A stretch of DNA of 64,000 bases from Bacillota bacterium (GCA_023388055.1 JAEWGW010000027.1:310001-374000); one strand, 5' to 3'; counted from the first letter of the stretch, positions 48,515-57,963 are shown. Notes: generated from the sequence alone by a model not told the origin. A program made the numbers and translations.

Positions 48515-49717
48515 CTAGACCAACCTTTCCAGCCGGCGTCCGTTCACCCATACGCCGGATAAGGCCAAATCCCGGTCCAGCCACAGCAAATCTGCTTGTT
48601 TGCCCTGGGCAATGCTGCCAGTGTCGTGGAAGATGCCCAGCTCCCGGGCGGGGTTGCCGCTGGCCGCTTTGCTGGCGTCGCGGAAGCTTAACCCGGCGGC
48701 GGTGACCGCATGGCGGAACGCGCCCAGCATCGTCAGCGTGCTGCCCGCCAGGGCGCCGCCCTCCTTCAGCCGGGCTACTCCGCCGTCCACCACCACATCC
48801 AGCTCACCCAGCTTATAGTCGCCGGCGGGAAGGCCGCAGGCCGACATGGAGTCGGTGACCAGCACCAAACCATCCGGACCCTTGGCCTGGGCCAGGAGGC
48901 GGATGCAGGTGTGGTGGACATGGTGCCCGTCGGCGATAACCTCCGCCTGAATCCGGCGGTCTGTCATAACCGCGCCTACCGTACCCGGCTCCCGGTGATG
49001 CAGCCCCTTCATGGCGTTGAAGGTATGCACCGCATGGGTAAGCCCATGATCGGCCGCGGCGGTGATCTCGTCATAGGTGGCATCCGTGTGGCCGGCGGAG
49101 GCCACGATGCCGTGATCGGCCAGCCAGCCGATCAGCTCCAGGGCCCCCTCCCGTTCGGGGGCCAGGGTTACCACACGGATGAGGCCCGGATATTGGGCCT
49201 CCCAAGACTCCAGCCAATCCCGGCGGGGAGGCATAATATAGGCCGGGTTCTGGGCTCCGGGCCACTTGGGGCTGATGAACGGCCCCTCCAGATGGACACC
49301 GCCCAGCTTGGCGCCGGGCATGGGGCCGTTCCGGTAGGCCCAAGCCGCCTCCAGTACCCGGTTGATGCTCTCCCGGGAGGCCGTGACGGTGGTGGCCAGC
49401 ATGGTGGTGGTCCCGTTCGAGGCATGGTGCACCGTAATATTATCGTAGGCAGAGGCTTCCGCATCCATAAAGTCGCTGCCATGTCCGCCATGCACATGGA
49501 GGTCGATAAAACCCGGCACCACATAACCGCCGGCGGCTTCAATCACCATGGCAGAACCGGAGGCAAAGGGACTTTGGGCGAATTCCTCACGGGTACCAGC
49601 GAACTCAATCCGCTCTCCTTGAAAGCAGACGACGCCATCTTCAAGGACAGCCTCCTCTGTGATGACGGCCGCTCCTTGTATGACCGTACGGCCCATTTCA
49701 GGCTTATTGTTTGCCAT
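48515..49717 (-). CDS. nagA: N-acetylglucosamine-6-phosphate deacetylase
   Basis: 400 residues. The amidohydrolase metal motif HVHGGHGSDFMD, the HLEGPFISP segment, GHTDATYDE and the catalytic Asp in VTDSMSACG are all present. It releases acetate from GlcNAc-6-phosphate in the cytoplasm, giving GlcN-6-phosphate for NagB. ATG 49717 has GGGAGG 7 bases upstream; an in-frame start at 49741 would lie inside nagB without a ribosome site. It overlaps nagB by 14 bases. Confidence 0.95.
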   Translation of the reverse strand: MANNKPEMGRTVIQGAAVITEEAVLEDGVVCFQGERIEFAGTREEFAQSPFASGSAMVIEAAGGYVVPGFIDLHVHGGHGSDFMDAEASAYDNITVHHASNGTTTMLATTVTASRESINRVLEAAWAYRNGPMPGAKLGGVHLEGPFISPKWPGAQNPAYIMPPRRDWLESWEAQYPGLIRVVTLAPEREGALELIGWLADHGIVASAGHTDATYDEITAAADHGLTHAVHTFNAMKGLHHREPGTVGAVMTDRRIQAEVIADGHHVHHTCIRLLAQAKGPDGLVLVTDSMSACGLPAGDYKLGELDVVVDGGVARLKEGGALAGSTLTMLGAFRHAVTAAGLSFRDASKAASGNPARELGIFHDTGSIAQGKQADLLWLDRDLALSGVWVNGRRLERLV

Positions 49718-50441
49718 GAAAATACCTCCCGGCTTCCTCATCCAGCAGGACCACCAGATTGGGATGGGTTTGCAGGAGCGAAGCGGGGATTTCCGTCCGG
49801 ATGGGGCCGGTTAAGGCCTCATGGACAATTTCCGCCTTGTCTTTTCCGCGGACCACCAGGAGGATCGTTTTGGCCTTCAGGATCATGCCGACTCCCATAG
49901 TCAAGGCATGGGTGGGCACCTGCTCGATGGAATCGAAGAACCGGGCGTTGGCCTGGCGGGTGGATTCCCGCAGCTTCACCACATGGGTGCCGCTGTTCAG
50001 AGACTGGTCCGGCTCATTGAAGCCGATGTGGCCGTTATGGCCGAGGCCCAGAATCTGCAGGTCAATCTGCTTGGCCTCCTCCAATAGAAGGTCATATCTG
50101 CGGCATTCCGCTTCCAAATCCGCTGCCGTACCGTTGGGGATGTGGCGTTGGGCTTCAGGCATATCAATGTGGCGGAACAGATGCTGGTCCATATAGGCGT
50201 GGTAGCTTTCGGGATGGTCCAGAGGCAAACCCGCGTATTCATCCAGGTTGAAGGAGGTGGCCAGCTTGAAGCTGACCAGGCCTTTTTTGAAGCTGCTGAC
50301 CAATTCCTCGTATATGCCGATGGGAGTGCTGCCTGTGGCCAGCCCCAGCACAGCTCTGGGATTAGTTTGAATCAGGCCGGTAATAATACCGGCCCCGGCA
50401 GCGTTAAGCTCTTGATTGGTGCGGAAGGTTAAAATGTTCAT
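49704..50441 (-). CDS. nagB: Glucosamine-6-phosphate deaminase
   Basis: 245 residues, as in Bacillus NagB. It shows the GLATGSTPIGIYEEL phosphate loop, SFNLDEYAGL with the general-base Asp, and GLGHNGHIGFNEP with the active-site His. It converts GlcN-6-phosphate to fructose-6-phosphate and ammonia. Its start overlaps the rpiR stop by 4 bases and its end overlaps nagA by 14, indicating tight coupling. Confidence 0.95.
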   Translation of the reverse strand: MNILTFRTNQELNAAGAGIITGLIQTNPRAVLGLATGSTPIGIYEELVSSFKKGLVSFKLATSFNLDEYAGLPLDHPESYHAYMDQHLFRHIDMPEAQRHIPNGTAADLEAECRRYDLLLEEAKQIDLQILGLGHNGHIGFNEPDQSLNSGTHVVKLRESTRQANARFFDSIEQVPTHALTMGVGMILKAKTILLVVRGKDKAEIVHEALTGPIRTEIPASLLQTHPNLVVLLDEEAGRYFHGKQ

Positions 50442-51301
50442 AGGTAGGGTCCTTTCTCCCGGCGGTATTTGTTGACCATTTGGAAGGAACGCTCCAAATG
50501 GGGCACATGCTCGTCAAACTGCCGGCTCAAGAGAGCCGTGAACAAAATGTCAATGATATGAAGCTGGGCGATCCGTGATGCCATATCTCCCCGGTGCATG
50601 CCTGATTCCAGGGATGAGGTGAATAGAGGGATGTCAGCCGCGGCGGCCAATGTGTTGGGCCCGTAACGGGTCAGGGACACTGCTTTGGCCCCGCCTTCCT
50701 TGGCGCAGCGAACGGAGTCGATGATCTCCGGCGTTTCCCCCGAGTAGGAGACGGCAATTACCAGATCGCCCGGTCCCAGGTTGGAGGCGGAGGTAATCTG
50801 CATATGGGGGTCCGTAAAGCACTGGGCCCGTTTCCCGATGCGGATCAGCTTTTGGGCAAAATCGGCGGCCACAATCCCCGAGGTGGCGACTCCGTACAGA
50901 TCGATCCGCTCGGCGGCCTGCAGCAGCTCCAGTACGGCCTCCAGCTGGCGGTAGTCCACCAGGCGGGTGGTGTCGGAGATGGAGTGGATGTGATTGGCCT
51001 CTATGGCGGAGACGATGCCGGGAAGGCTGTTGCCGGCCACAATGTCCTGGTAGGTCTCCGGCAGAGGCTTCATGGCCAGCTCGGCGGCAATTTTCATTTT
51101 CAGGTCGGCAAAGCCGTTGGTCTGGATCAGCTTGCAGAACCGGGAGATGGAGGCGGTGCTGGCATTGGCGGCTTCGGAGAGCTCCTTGATGCCCATACGG
51201 ATCATCAGCTCCGGCTGCTCCAGAATAAAAGTGGCGATTTCCCGGTCCTTGGGGTTAAGCTCCGATAATCGCTCTTGAATCGAATGCAAGATGCCGCTCA
51301 T
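50438..51301 (-). CDS. MurR/RpiR-family transcriptional regulator
   Basis: 287 residues. An N-terminal HTH_6 domain (~1-77: LNPKDREIATFILEQPE, NASTASISRFCKLI) is followed by a sugar-phosphate SIS domain (~125-260: RIDLYGVATSGIVAADFAQKL, DLVIAVSYSGETPEI). It is the first gene of the operon with nagB and nagA, so it probably senses an amino-sugar phosphate and controls its own operon through the AT-rich repeats at 51321-51366. Confidence 0.92.
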   Translation of the reverse strand: MSGILHSIQERLSELNPKDREIATFILEQPELMIRMGIKELSEAANASTASISRFCKLIQTNGFADLKMKIAAELAMKPLPETYQDIVAGNSLPGIVSAIEANHIHSISDTTRLVDYRQLEAVLELLQAAERIDLYGVATSGIVAADFAQKLIRIGKRAQCFTDPHMQITSASNLGPGDLVIAVSYSGETPEIIDSVRCAKEGGAKAVSLTRYGPNTLAAAADIPLFTSSLESGMHRGDMASRIAQLHIIDILFTALLSRQFDEHVPHLERSFQMVNKYRREKGPYL

Positions 51302-51320
51302 AAGCTTCCCTCACGTTTGT

Positions 51321-51366
51321 GAAAATATATTTACGAAAAGTACATATTTTTAAGAAAATAATTTAC
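51321..51366 (-). promoter_or_regulatory. Candidate RpiR operators (GAAAATA...TTTAC repeats)
   Basis: GAAAATATATTTAC (51321-51334) and GAAAATAATTTAC (51354-51366) are direct, semi-palindromic repeats 33 bp apart, with a related GAAAAGTACATATTTTT between them, directly upstream of the rpiR-nag operon. Confidence 0.5.
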
Positions 51367-51460
51367 ATCCTTATCATAGCAAATAACCCGCCTTCCCGCA
51401 ATATGCTTCCGAGCCTGCGCGGCAGGTCAGAGTTGCGGGGAGCAGGTTTTATTATAGAGA

Positions 51461-52822
51461 TTAATAGTAGCTTTTCGCAGGCCTCAACATGTTTTCGTCA
51501 ATAATCAGCTCCTGTTTAAACAGATCTTCATGTATGGAGGAATTCAGCACGCAATTACGATTTTTTTTGACCAATTGGTCAGCAATCCAAAGTCCCAGGC
51601 CGCGATGATCTCCTTTGGTGGACCATCCCTTTTCTTTCATTTGCCGCAATGGAACAGAACCTCCAAAATGGTTTTCAATACTGATTCTTACCTCGCCCTT
51701 CAAACTGACCAGTTCCAGCCTGACTCGCTTGTCCATGCTCTCCATGGCCGCTTCAATGGCATTATCCAATAAAATCCCCACTGCTTCACATAGATCGCTG
51801 ATTCGCATTTTGATTTCATGAACAGGATAGGGAACCTTCACGGAAACTTCAACATCGTTTTCCTCAGCTTTTTTCAGTTTGGAGGACACAATGGCACCCA
51901 ACCCGGCATTTTTAATATTCAGCAGGCTTGGCATTCCGGTATGATGATGATTGTTTTGGCCGATGATTTCCTCCAAGTAACGGTTTAATTCATCCGTTTC
52001 TCCGTGGCTTGCATAACCATAAATGACTGCGAGGGAGTTGTCATAATTATGCTTTACTCTACGCAAATCTCCTGCAAGCATTTCAAGTGTGAAATTATAA
52101 AATTTTTCCAGCTCTAGCTCCTGCTCAAAACGGTCCGTTCGCAGCACCCGCATGGTGAAAAACAGCATAAAGAGAAAATAAAACACAATCATGAATAAAA
52201 AAACTGCTGAGGCGAGGATATCCTTCTTTCCGGTTAAGAGTTCCCACTTATCATGCGTTCGGACAAACGTCCACAACATAATTGCCATAAAGAAAAGATT
52301 AACAAGGAAAAAAGCCAGATACTTATTTCGAATATTACCTGAAAACCGGACAACAGGTTTTATGATCCAAATCACATAATAAATGATGCATGTGATTAGT
52401 AAATTCAAAGTACTGCCTACAATCATGGGGACAACTTCCACAACTGTACTGGTGCTAAGCAATTTAATGTTAAGCAAATTAAAGATGAACTGCAGGACCA
52501 ATGCCGAGCCGGTATTAAAAATATAAAAAAAGAAAAACACAAAGAACATTTTTTTGTAACTGGTGCGAAATATTTTAACGGATACAAAAATGACAGAAAA
52601 ACTACTGATAATGGCCGATACAGCTGATAGCATAAATAAGGTGTCTGGAAAAATGATATAGGTCAGCAAAAAATCAGTTCCGAACAGGAGAGAGGCCAGA
52701 AGGGAAAATAAAAATATCCTGCCCCACTCCCGCTTGATGGGAAAAAGCACGGCAATCAGCAACACAATAGACAAGCCGTCAAAAAAATTAATGATATACC
52801 TGGACAAAACTACCGCGGCCAT
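51461..52822 (-). CDS. AgrC/ComD-like GHKL sensor histidine kinase
   Basis: 453 residues. The first ~225 are very hydrophobic, with six or seven predicted membrane helices, as in quorum-sensing kinases. The phospho-acceptor His is probably in RRVKHNYDNSL (~residue 264); the N box is VGILLDNAIEAAM and the G box GLGLWIADQL. It belongs to the GHKL ATPase group that partners LytTR regulators, and indeed overlaps such a gene by 13 bases. The input signal is unknown; no agrB/agrD-like peptide genes were seen nearby. AT content is higher than in the neighbours. Confidence 0.88.
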   Translation of the reverse strand: MAAVVLSRYIINFFDGLSIVLLIAVLFPIKREWGRIFLFSLLASLLFGTDFLLTYIIFPDTLFMLSAVSAIISSFSVIFVSVKIFRTSYKKMFFVFFFFYIFNTGSALVLQFIFNLLNIKLLSTSTVVEVVPMIVGSTLNLLITCIIYYVIWIIKPVVRFSGNIRNKYLAFFLVNLFFMAIMLWTFVRTHDKWELLTGKKDILASAVFLFMIVFYFLFMLFFTMRVLRTDRFEQELELEKFYNFTLEMLAGDLRRVKHNYDNSLAVIYGYASHGETDELNRYLEEIIGQNNHHHTGMPSLLNIKNAGLGAIVSSKLKKAEENDVEVSVKVPYPVHEIKMRISDLCEAVGILLDNAIEAAMESMDKRVRLELVSLKGEVRISIENHFGGSVPLRQMKEKGWSTKGDHRGLGLWIADQLVKKNRNCVLNSSIHEDLFKQELIIDENMLRPAKSYY

Positions 52823-53550
52823 AGGTCTTTCAGCCCTTCCTTGTAGGCTCTCCCCATTCGGCGGATTTCTCCAGAGTGGAAAAGAATCTCCAACTTGTTG
52901 AAGTGCACTTCTTTAATTTGATTTATGTTGACCAAATAGCTTTTGTGGCAGCGGATAAAGGATTTTGTGTCCTGCAGGGAGCTTTCAAAAAACTCCAGAG
53001 ATTGATAGCAGGTGATGTCACTATGAAGCGTATGAATAACGGATTTATTTCTAAACTTCTCAATGAATATAATATCTGCTTTTTTGATGCGGTGAACGTT
53101 CGTACTGAACTTGATGGTGATGCAGTCGTCGAAGTGTGTGGCTGGAGAATAATTGTCCAAGTTGTGCCGGTGAATATCAACGATGCACTGCTTAAGCTTA
53201 TTCCAGGATACAGGCTTGGGGAGAAAATCAAAGGGGCGGGTCTGAAAGGAATCCAGGATGTGGTTATTGTGTTCCGTAATAAAAACGATGTAAGGCAAGG
53301 TGCTTTTGGCTCTGATTTGCTTTGCCAGATCAAGGCCAGTTTCAGGTGCGTTCAGATTAATATCCAGTAAAAATACATTGCCGGTTCCGGCGGCGATCAA
53401 TTTGGCAACCTCAACGGGATGACCTGTAGAAAGAAGAATCTTCCCCGGTATAGAGCATTCCTCAAGGATATCCTTCACCCAGCTGGCAATGAGCTGCAGA
53501 TAGGTTTCATTGTCCTCGCATATGACAAATTCCAGCATAGATGTCACCAT
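52810..53550 (-). CDS. LytTR-family response regulator (AgrA/ComE-like)
   Basis: 246 residues. The receiver domain spans ~6-125, with the phospho-Asp in FLLDINLN (about residue 63) and the conserved Lys in LPKPVSW. The LytTR DNA-binding domain occupies ~145-245 (IKFSTNVHRIKKADIIFIEKF, SFIRCHKSYLVNINQIKEVHF). ATG 53550 has AAAGGA 5 bases upstream. It is co-transcribed with the kinase and diverges from the stalk/CHAP/SLH gene group, which is its natural candidate target. Confidence 0.9.
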   Translation of the reverse strand: MVTSMLEFVICEDNETYLQLIASWVKDILEECSIPGKILLSTGHPVEVAKLIAAGTGNVFLLDINLNAPETGLDLAKQIRAKSTLPYIVFITEHNNHILDSFQTRPFDFLPKPVSWNKLKQCIVDIHRHNLDNYSPATHFDDCITIKFSTNVHRIKKADIIFIEKFRNKSVIHTLHSDITCYQSLEFFESSLQDTKSFIRCHKSYLVNINQIKEVHFNKLEILFHSGEIRRMGRAYKEGLKDLWPR

Positions 53551-53791
53551 AACTATCCTTTTCTTGATCACTATTATCCATATTGTAAATAATTTCCCGG
53601 GTGGATTCAATCGAATATTGGCGGGGGAAGTGACAAAGTACCTAATATTCATGCTCAACAGCAAATCATGAAGATGTCCCGTCAAACATGCCTGTTGTAC
53701 CGGATATATATATCGGATGATCCGCATTTGATATACTTTGGATGGCTCAGAGGGAATGCAAAAATATCCAAACCAGGGAGAGATATCAACC
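53551..53791. other. Divergent regulatory region between LytTR regulator and wall-protein operon
   Basis: 241 bp of AT-rich sequence. I found no convincing pair of LytTR-type direct repeats. GGATATATATATCGGATGAT near 53703 is AT-rich with TATA tracts and may contain a -10, but no clear promoter can be assigned. Confidence 0.3.
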
Positions 53792-54577
53792 ATGATGAAG
53801 GAAAAGAAAAGCAGTAAATGGATGGTTAAGGCAATAGGACTGGCATGCGCAACGGCCGTGCTGACCACAGGGACAATGGCTTTTGCTGCGACAGGTTCCA
53901 AAAATGTGCAGGTGGTCTACAACAACATTAAATTGCTGGTGGATGGCGCGGCACACACACCGCGGGACAGCGACGGTGTGGAGGTGGAGCCCTTTATTCT
54001 GAACGGTACTACCTACTTGCCGGTGCGTGCAGTAGCGGAAGCCTTCGGCAAGGAGGTGTCCTGGGATTCCGGGACAGCGACAGTAGTCATTGGCGCAAGC
54101 GGGGCTGACTATCTGGACCAGATGGCTATGTACGGGTATGAGACAACAAATAAATTTAATGCGTTTAAAGCTTGGGAGAAGGGGAGAAAGGGAACAGACG
54201 GCATAGCTTATGACAGGGGGTTGGCATTTAATCTGGACTATTATAATGGGGGCGCTGTCAAAAGAAACGACGGGGTCTGGGAAAGCTGGCAAACGGCGGA
54301 GTACTTATTAAGTGGCAATTATCAGCATTTTATGGCAAAGCTGGTATGTGCGGAACGGGCAACGAATAATCAAAACGTGATTATAAAAATGTACGGAGAT
54401 GACCAACTTCTTTACACCTCCCCCCCGCTTACCGGAGGAAGCAGACCGGCTGAGGTTGATTTCAGTGTGAAAAACGTCAAGGTTCTCAAAATTAGCTTGT
54501 CTGTACCCAATCTGGTTACTGATTACGGGAACCCGCAATCCATCATCGGTCTCACCAACGCACGTCTTACCAAATAG
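53792..54577 (+). CDS. Secreted protein with stalk domain and NPCBM-like module
   Basis: 261 residues. The signal peptide ends around GTMAFAAT. The stalk/copper-amine-oxidase-N domain covers ~30-105 (NIKLLVDG, PFILNGTTYLPVRAVAEAFGKEVSWD). The last ~140 residues resemble an NPCBM-type beta-sandwich (SGNYQHFMAKLVC, VIIKMYGDDQLLYTSPPLTGG). It is probably a wall-associated carbohydrate-binding protein. ATG 53792 follows GGGAGAG. The CHAP gene starts 38 bp after its stop with no terminator between. Confidence 0.8.
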   Translation: MMKEKKSSKWMVKAIGLACATAVLTTGTMAFAATGSKNVQVVYNNIKLLVDGAAHTPRDSDGVEVEPFILNGTTYLPVRAVAEAFGKEVSWDSGTATVVIGASGADYLDQMAMYGYETTNKFNAFKAWEKGRKGTDGIAYDRGLAFNLDYYNGGAVKRNDGVWESWQTAEYLLSGNYQHFMAKLVCAERATNNQNVIIKMYGDDQLLYTSPPLTGGSRPAEVDFSVKNVKVLKISLSVPNLVTDYGNPQSIIGLTNARLTK

Positions 54578-54615
54578 CTCCGCACAGGAACAACCATCAG
54601 AAAAGGGAGAGGTAC

Positions 54616-56163
54616 ATGATGATGAGCAAATACAAAGCAATCAGCCTTCCCGCATGGGCTGCGGGGATGATTGCCTTCATTATGGTTATAGGGCTGCTGT
54701 TCCCTCCGGCCGGAACACAAACCGCCTTTGCATCCTACTCTACAGGAGTGTATAAGGGGGCATATCAGAGCATGAATTTACGCAGTGCCCCCGGGCTTGA
54801 CGCTAGTGTGGTTGTCCTCTTGTACAAGGATGAAGAAATTGAGATTACTGAAATCCACAATGTAGGCTCTCAAACCTGGGGCAAGGGGGATTTTAAAGGG
54901 AAAGAGTGCTGGGGGAGGGTTGATGGTGGTTTCCTGATTTATGTTAGAGCTCTGCCTGCCCCTGAGCCTGCTCCAACACCGAATACGGTGACACCTACGC
55001 CAGTGGCGGCAACCCCTACACCTACACCTGTAACACCTACTCCTTACGCATCAGCAGTTGCAACACCCACACCTGCCCAAACCGCTTCCCCAACACCGAT
55101 TGTGACATCATCTCCTGCAAATCCTGTAACACCCGCTGTTTCCGCAACGCCCTCACCCGCTGTCGCCACAGTGGCTCCTACCCCTGTATTAACCAAGCCT
55201 GGTCCATTCGATATTTATATGGATAAGTCTTCCTTTACAGCGGATGAAAGCATTACGCTGCGCTGGAATACAGCGGCACAAGCAGCCTCCTACGGCATTA
55301 CGGTTTCCAAAGCCCCCTATGGCAGTAGTAATGCGGTGCTTGAACGGGATGGTGTAACCGGTATTTCCTTAGATATAGGGAAACTACCGGCAGGAGAATA
55401 CCGCTTCCAGATGGTTGCCCGCAATGCATCAGGGGAAGGCCCCTTGTCCAACCTGACTGCCTTTTCTGTAAAAGCCAGCTCCCGCACCGGGTATGTGGTG
55501 AACACCTTGGGGAACGGCTTGAAGCTGCGTCAGGAGCCCAGTCTCAGCGCTGCTTTTGTCACTGTGTTGCCGGAGGGGGCGGAAATCCTTGTAACAGGAG
55601 ATAAAAACGGAATTTTTTATCCTGTGCAATGGGGTGGAAAATCAGGTTGGGCCAGTGGAGATTATGTCTCCTTCAATCGGCCTGCCCCCACACCTCCGCC
55701 TGCTTCGGTAGCAAATATCCGTACGAGTGCGCCGAGCGGAAACAACGGGTACTTTTATTCCGACCAAAATATTTTTTACCGGGTGCGGTTGGCGCCGCCA
55801 TTTTCATACCAAGGCAGTCCCGTAAAAGGGAATTGCACCTGGTATGCCTGGGGCAGAGCCTATGAAATTCTGCAAAAAAATCCCGGCAATTTTCTGAACG
55901 GTAATGCTTATCAATGGTGGGACAGCAATATCAAAGCCAACGGCTACAAATATGGCAGCACTCCCAAACCTGGGGCAATAGCAGTGTGGCGAAGCGATCT
56001 TCCCGGCAGTGGAGGGTTCGGACACGTAGCCATTGTGGAGAAGGTGGACAACGGGAAGGTATATATATCCGAGTCTATCTGGAGGAAACTCGCTTTTGGA
56101 TATAAGGAAATCTACCGGACTGATTATCTCCGCGGTTATATCTACATTAACGAACCCAACTAA
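54616..56163 (+). CDS. Secreted modular CHAP-domain peptidoglycan hydrolase
   Basis: 515 residues: signal peptide (to ~39), an SH3-like domain (~43-112), a Pro/Thr/Ala linker with repeated TPTP (~114-193), a fibronectin-III/immunoglobulin-like domain (~195-290), a second SH3b (~295-355), and a C-terminal CHAP domain with Cys in GNCTWYAWG (~405) and His in GFGHVAIVE (~468). CHAP enzymes cut peptidoglycan as amidases or endopeptidases. It is co-oriented with the stalk protein and the SLH gene, 38 and 17 bp away. Three in-frame ATGs start at 54616; any is possible. Confidence 0.9.
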   Translation: MMMSKYKAISLPAWAAGMIAFIMVIGLLFPPAGTQTAFASYSTGVYKGAYQSMNLRSAPGLDASVVVLLYKDEEIEITEIHNVGSQTWGKGDFKGKECWGRVDGGFLIYVRALPAPEPAPTPNTVTPTPVAATPTPTPVTPTPYASAVATPTPAQTASPTPIVTSSPANPVTPAVSATPSPAVATVAPTPVLTKPGPFDIYMDKSSFTADESITLRWNTAAQAASYGITVSKAPYGSSNAVLERDGVTGISLDIGKLPAGEYRFQMVARNASGEGPLSNLTAFSVKASSRTGYVVNTLGNGLKLRQEPSLSAAFVTVLPEGAEILVTGDKNGIFYPVQWGGKSGWASGDYVSFNRPAPTPPPASVANIRTSAPSGNNGYFYSDQNIFYRVRLAPPFSYQGSPVKGNCTWYAWGRAYEILQKNPGNFLNGNAYQWWDSNIKANGYKYGSTPKPGAIAVWRSDLPGSGGFGHVAIVEKVDNGKVYISESIWRKLAFGYKEIYRTDYLRGYIYINEPN

Positions 56164-56180
56164 TAAGAAGGGGCATGATT

Positions 56181-56933
56181 ATGCGCAAAATCCGTAGAGC
56201 AGCACTTATTACCGGCTTAGCAGGGGTATTGTTTTTGTCTGCGGTGCCATGTTTGGCTTATAATGACATCCATAATCAGGAGTTGCAGCAGGGTGTGGAG
56301 GAACTGTCCCAGTATGGCGTTATCAGCGGATATACGGATGGCTCCTTCAGGCCGGAGCAATCGGTTACCCGTGCAGAATTTGCAAAAATGATTGTAGTAG
56401 CCAGCAATAATGAATTTTTGGCCTTTCAGGATACAGGCTTCGGGGATGTAGAAGCGGATAGCTGGGCCCTCAGCTATATTGGAGTAGCCAAGCAATTGGG
56501 AATTATTAATGGAACCGCTGCCGATTCTTTTGCGCCGCAGGGGAAGGTATCCCTAGAGCAAGCGGTCAAAATGACCGTCAGCGCACTTGGCTATGAACAG
56601 GAAGCCTCTCAGAAAGGAGGGTATCCCAGCGGGTATATTGCAGTAGCCCGTGAGTTGAAGTTGCTTGATGATCAGCGGGTTATTGAAAACAAGCCTGCCT
56701 CTCGTGGTGACATAGCCGACCTGCTTTGTAAAGCCTTAGCTGTCCCCTACTATCACCTTTTCTCGGTAAACGGCTCAGTGGAACGGGACAAGGCTGAAGG
56801 AACACTGCGGGATGTACTCTTGCAGAAAAAAGAGCAGGATGCCTTCATTCTGTCTGATGATGAGCTCAATAATTTAGCCGAAGTGGTCTCTGAAGAGGCT
56901 CTGCCAGATTCTTCAGGGGAGCCTGCTGGCTAA
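56181..56933 (+). CDS. S-layer homology (SLH) domain protein
   Basis: 250 residues. A signal peptide ends at ~VPCLAYN. Three SLH repeats follow: HNQELQQGVEELSQYGVISGYTDGSFRPEQSVTRAEFAKM, then a repeat around WALSYIGVAKQLGIINGTAADSFAPQGKVSLEQAVKM, then a degenerate one. SLH domains anchor proteins to pyruvylated wall polymers. The C-terminal ~50 residues are acidic with no known domain, so this may be a small wall-anchoring adaptor. AAGGGG is 7 bases before ATG 56181; ATG 56175 would be too close. Confidence 0.88.
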   Translation: MRKIRRAALITGLAGVLFLSAVPCLAYNDIHNQELQQGVEELSQYGVISGYTDGSFRPEQSVTRAEFAKMIVVASNNEFLAFQDTGFGDVEADSWALSYIGVAKQLGIINGTAADSFAPQGKVSLEQAVKMTVSALGYEQEASQKGGYPSGYIAVARELKLLDDQRVIENKPASRGDIADLLCKALAVPYYHLFSVNGSVERDKAEGTLRDVLLQKKEQDAFILSDDELNNLAEVVSEEALPDSSGEPAG

Positions 56934-56947
56934 TTCTGTACAAAATA

Positions 56948-56978
56948 CATGGGACTTTCTGGACAGTCCCATGCTTTT
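56948..56978 (+). terminator. Rho-independent terminator of wall-protein operon
   Basis: CATGGGACT pairs with AGTCCCATG across an 8-base loop, followed by CTTTTG. Confidence 0.75.
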
Positions 56979-57051
56979 GCAATAATGCGGCTAGGGGCCT
57001 TCTGTGGAATATGCTATAGTACAAGTAGAAAAGCATGATGGAAGGCAGGGA

Positions 57052-57933
57052 TTGGTTTTGACCCTTTACCCCGCAAATAAGCAGCTGACCGATTACCCGC
57101 AAATACAAGGGGAGTTCCCTTTCCTCCTGAGTATAAATGAGCTGACCCGCCCGTTTCCCGCCCACCGCCATGACTTTCTGGAGTGTTCGCTGGTGCTGGA
57201 GGGAGAAGGCTGGGAGGTGGTGAATGGCATCCGCCATGAGATGTCGCCGGGGACGTTTACTTTTTTGCTTCCGTTCCAGGTGCATGAGCTGGGAGTTGCC
57301 TCCGGTAAGGCGCTCCGTCTATATAACTGCATGTTTGACCGGGAGTGGCTGACCTTCGGCATGAATGGGGGAGGACTTCTGGGCAAGCTGCTGTTCCGGG
57401 AGGAAGGCGGGGCTGCTTTCGTCCAGCTGTCAGCTGAGGAGACGGCTGAGATCGCCGGGCTGTTCGGCAATATGGAGCGGGAGATAGAGGAGAATGGCAG
57501 ATGGTCCAGGGAGATGGTCCGTCTGAAGCTGTCGGAGCTCCTGATCCGCTTCGACCGGTTCCGCGGCCCCCGGGGAATTATCCGGACCGGGGAGCTGCCG
57601 GAGCGCGGGTCCGTCTGGCCGGCTATCCGGCATATTCAGTACCACTACCGGGAGGAGCTGACCCTGGCAGGTCTGGCCAAGGAGTTTGGCTTCAGCATTC
57701 CTTATCTGAGCGCCGAGATCAAACGGAAAACCGGCATGAACTTTCTGGCGCTGCTGCATTCCATCCGGATTCAGCATGCCTGCGGTCTGCTTTTGTCCAC
57801 CTCCCTCACCGGGATGGACATTGCCGTGGAGGCGGGTTTTAATTCGTATAAAGCCTTCATGCGCAACTTCCGCGCCACCATGGGGATGACTCCGGGCGAG
57901 TACCGCCGGGAGAACCATGAATTCCGGGAGTAA
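57052..57933 (+). CDS. AraC-family transcriptional regulator with cupin
   Basis: 293 residues from TTG 57052. An N-terminal cupin (PAHRHDFLECSLVLEGEGW, SPGTFTFLLPFQVHELG) is followed by the AraC DNA-binding domain (LAGLAKEFGFSIPYLSAEIKRKTG; IAVEAGFNSYKAFMRNFRATMGMTPGEYR). The frame is open back to GTG 57004, but a TATAGT -10 box at 57015-57020 would put transcription start inside that stretch, favouring the later TTG. It stands alone, with a terminator before and a repeat element after it. The target is unknown. Confidence 0.85.
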   Translation: MVLTLYPANKQLTDYPQIQGEFPFLLSINELTRPFPAHRHDFLECSLVLEGEGWEVVNGIRHEMSPGTFTFLLPFQVHELGVASGKALRLYNCMFDREWLTFGMNGGGLLGKLLFREEGGAAFVQLSAEETAEIAGLFGNMEREIEENGRWSREMVRLKLSELLIRFDRFRGPRGIIRTGELPERGSVWPAIRHIQYHYREELTLAGLAKEFGFSIPYLSAEIKRKTGMNFLALLHSIRIQHACGLLLSTSLTGMDIAVEAGFNSYKAFMRNFRATMGMTPGEYRRENHEFRE

Positions 57934-57963
57934 GCCGGCAGTGTCCGCCAATAGCAGATGCTG

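Noticed and set aside
53703..53722. LytTR binding site near the TATATATA tract
   Set aside because: No pair of LytTR-type direct repeats with the usual spacing could be made out; the tract is simple AT sequence.
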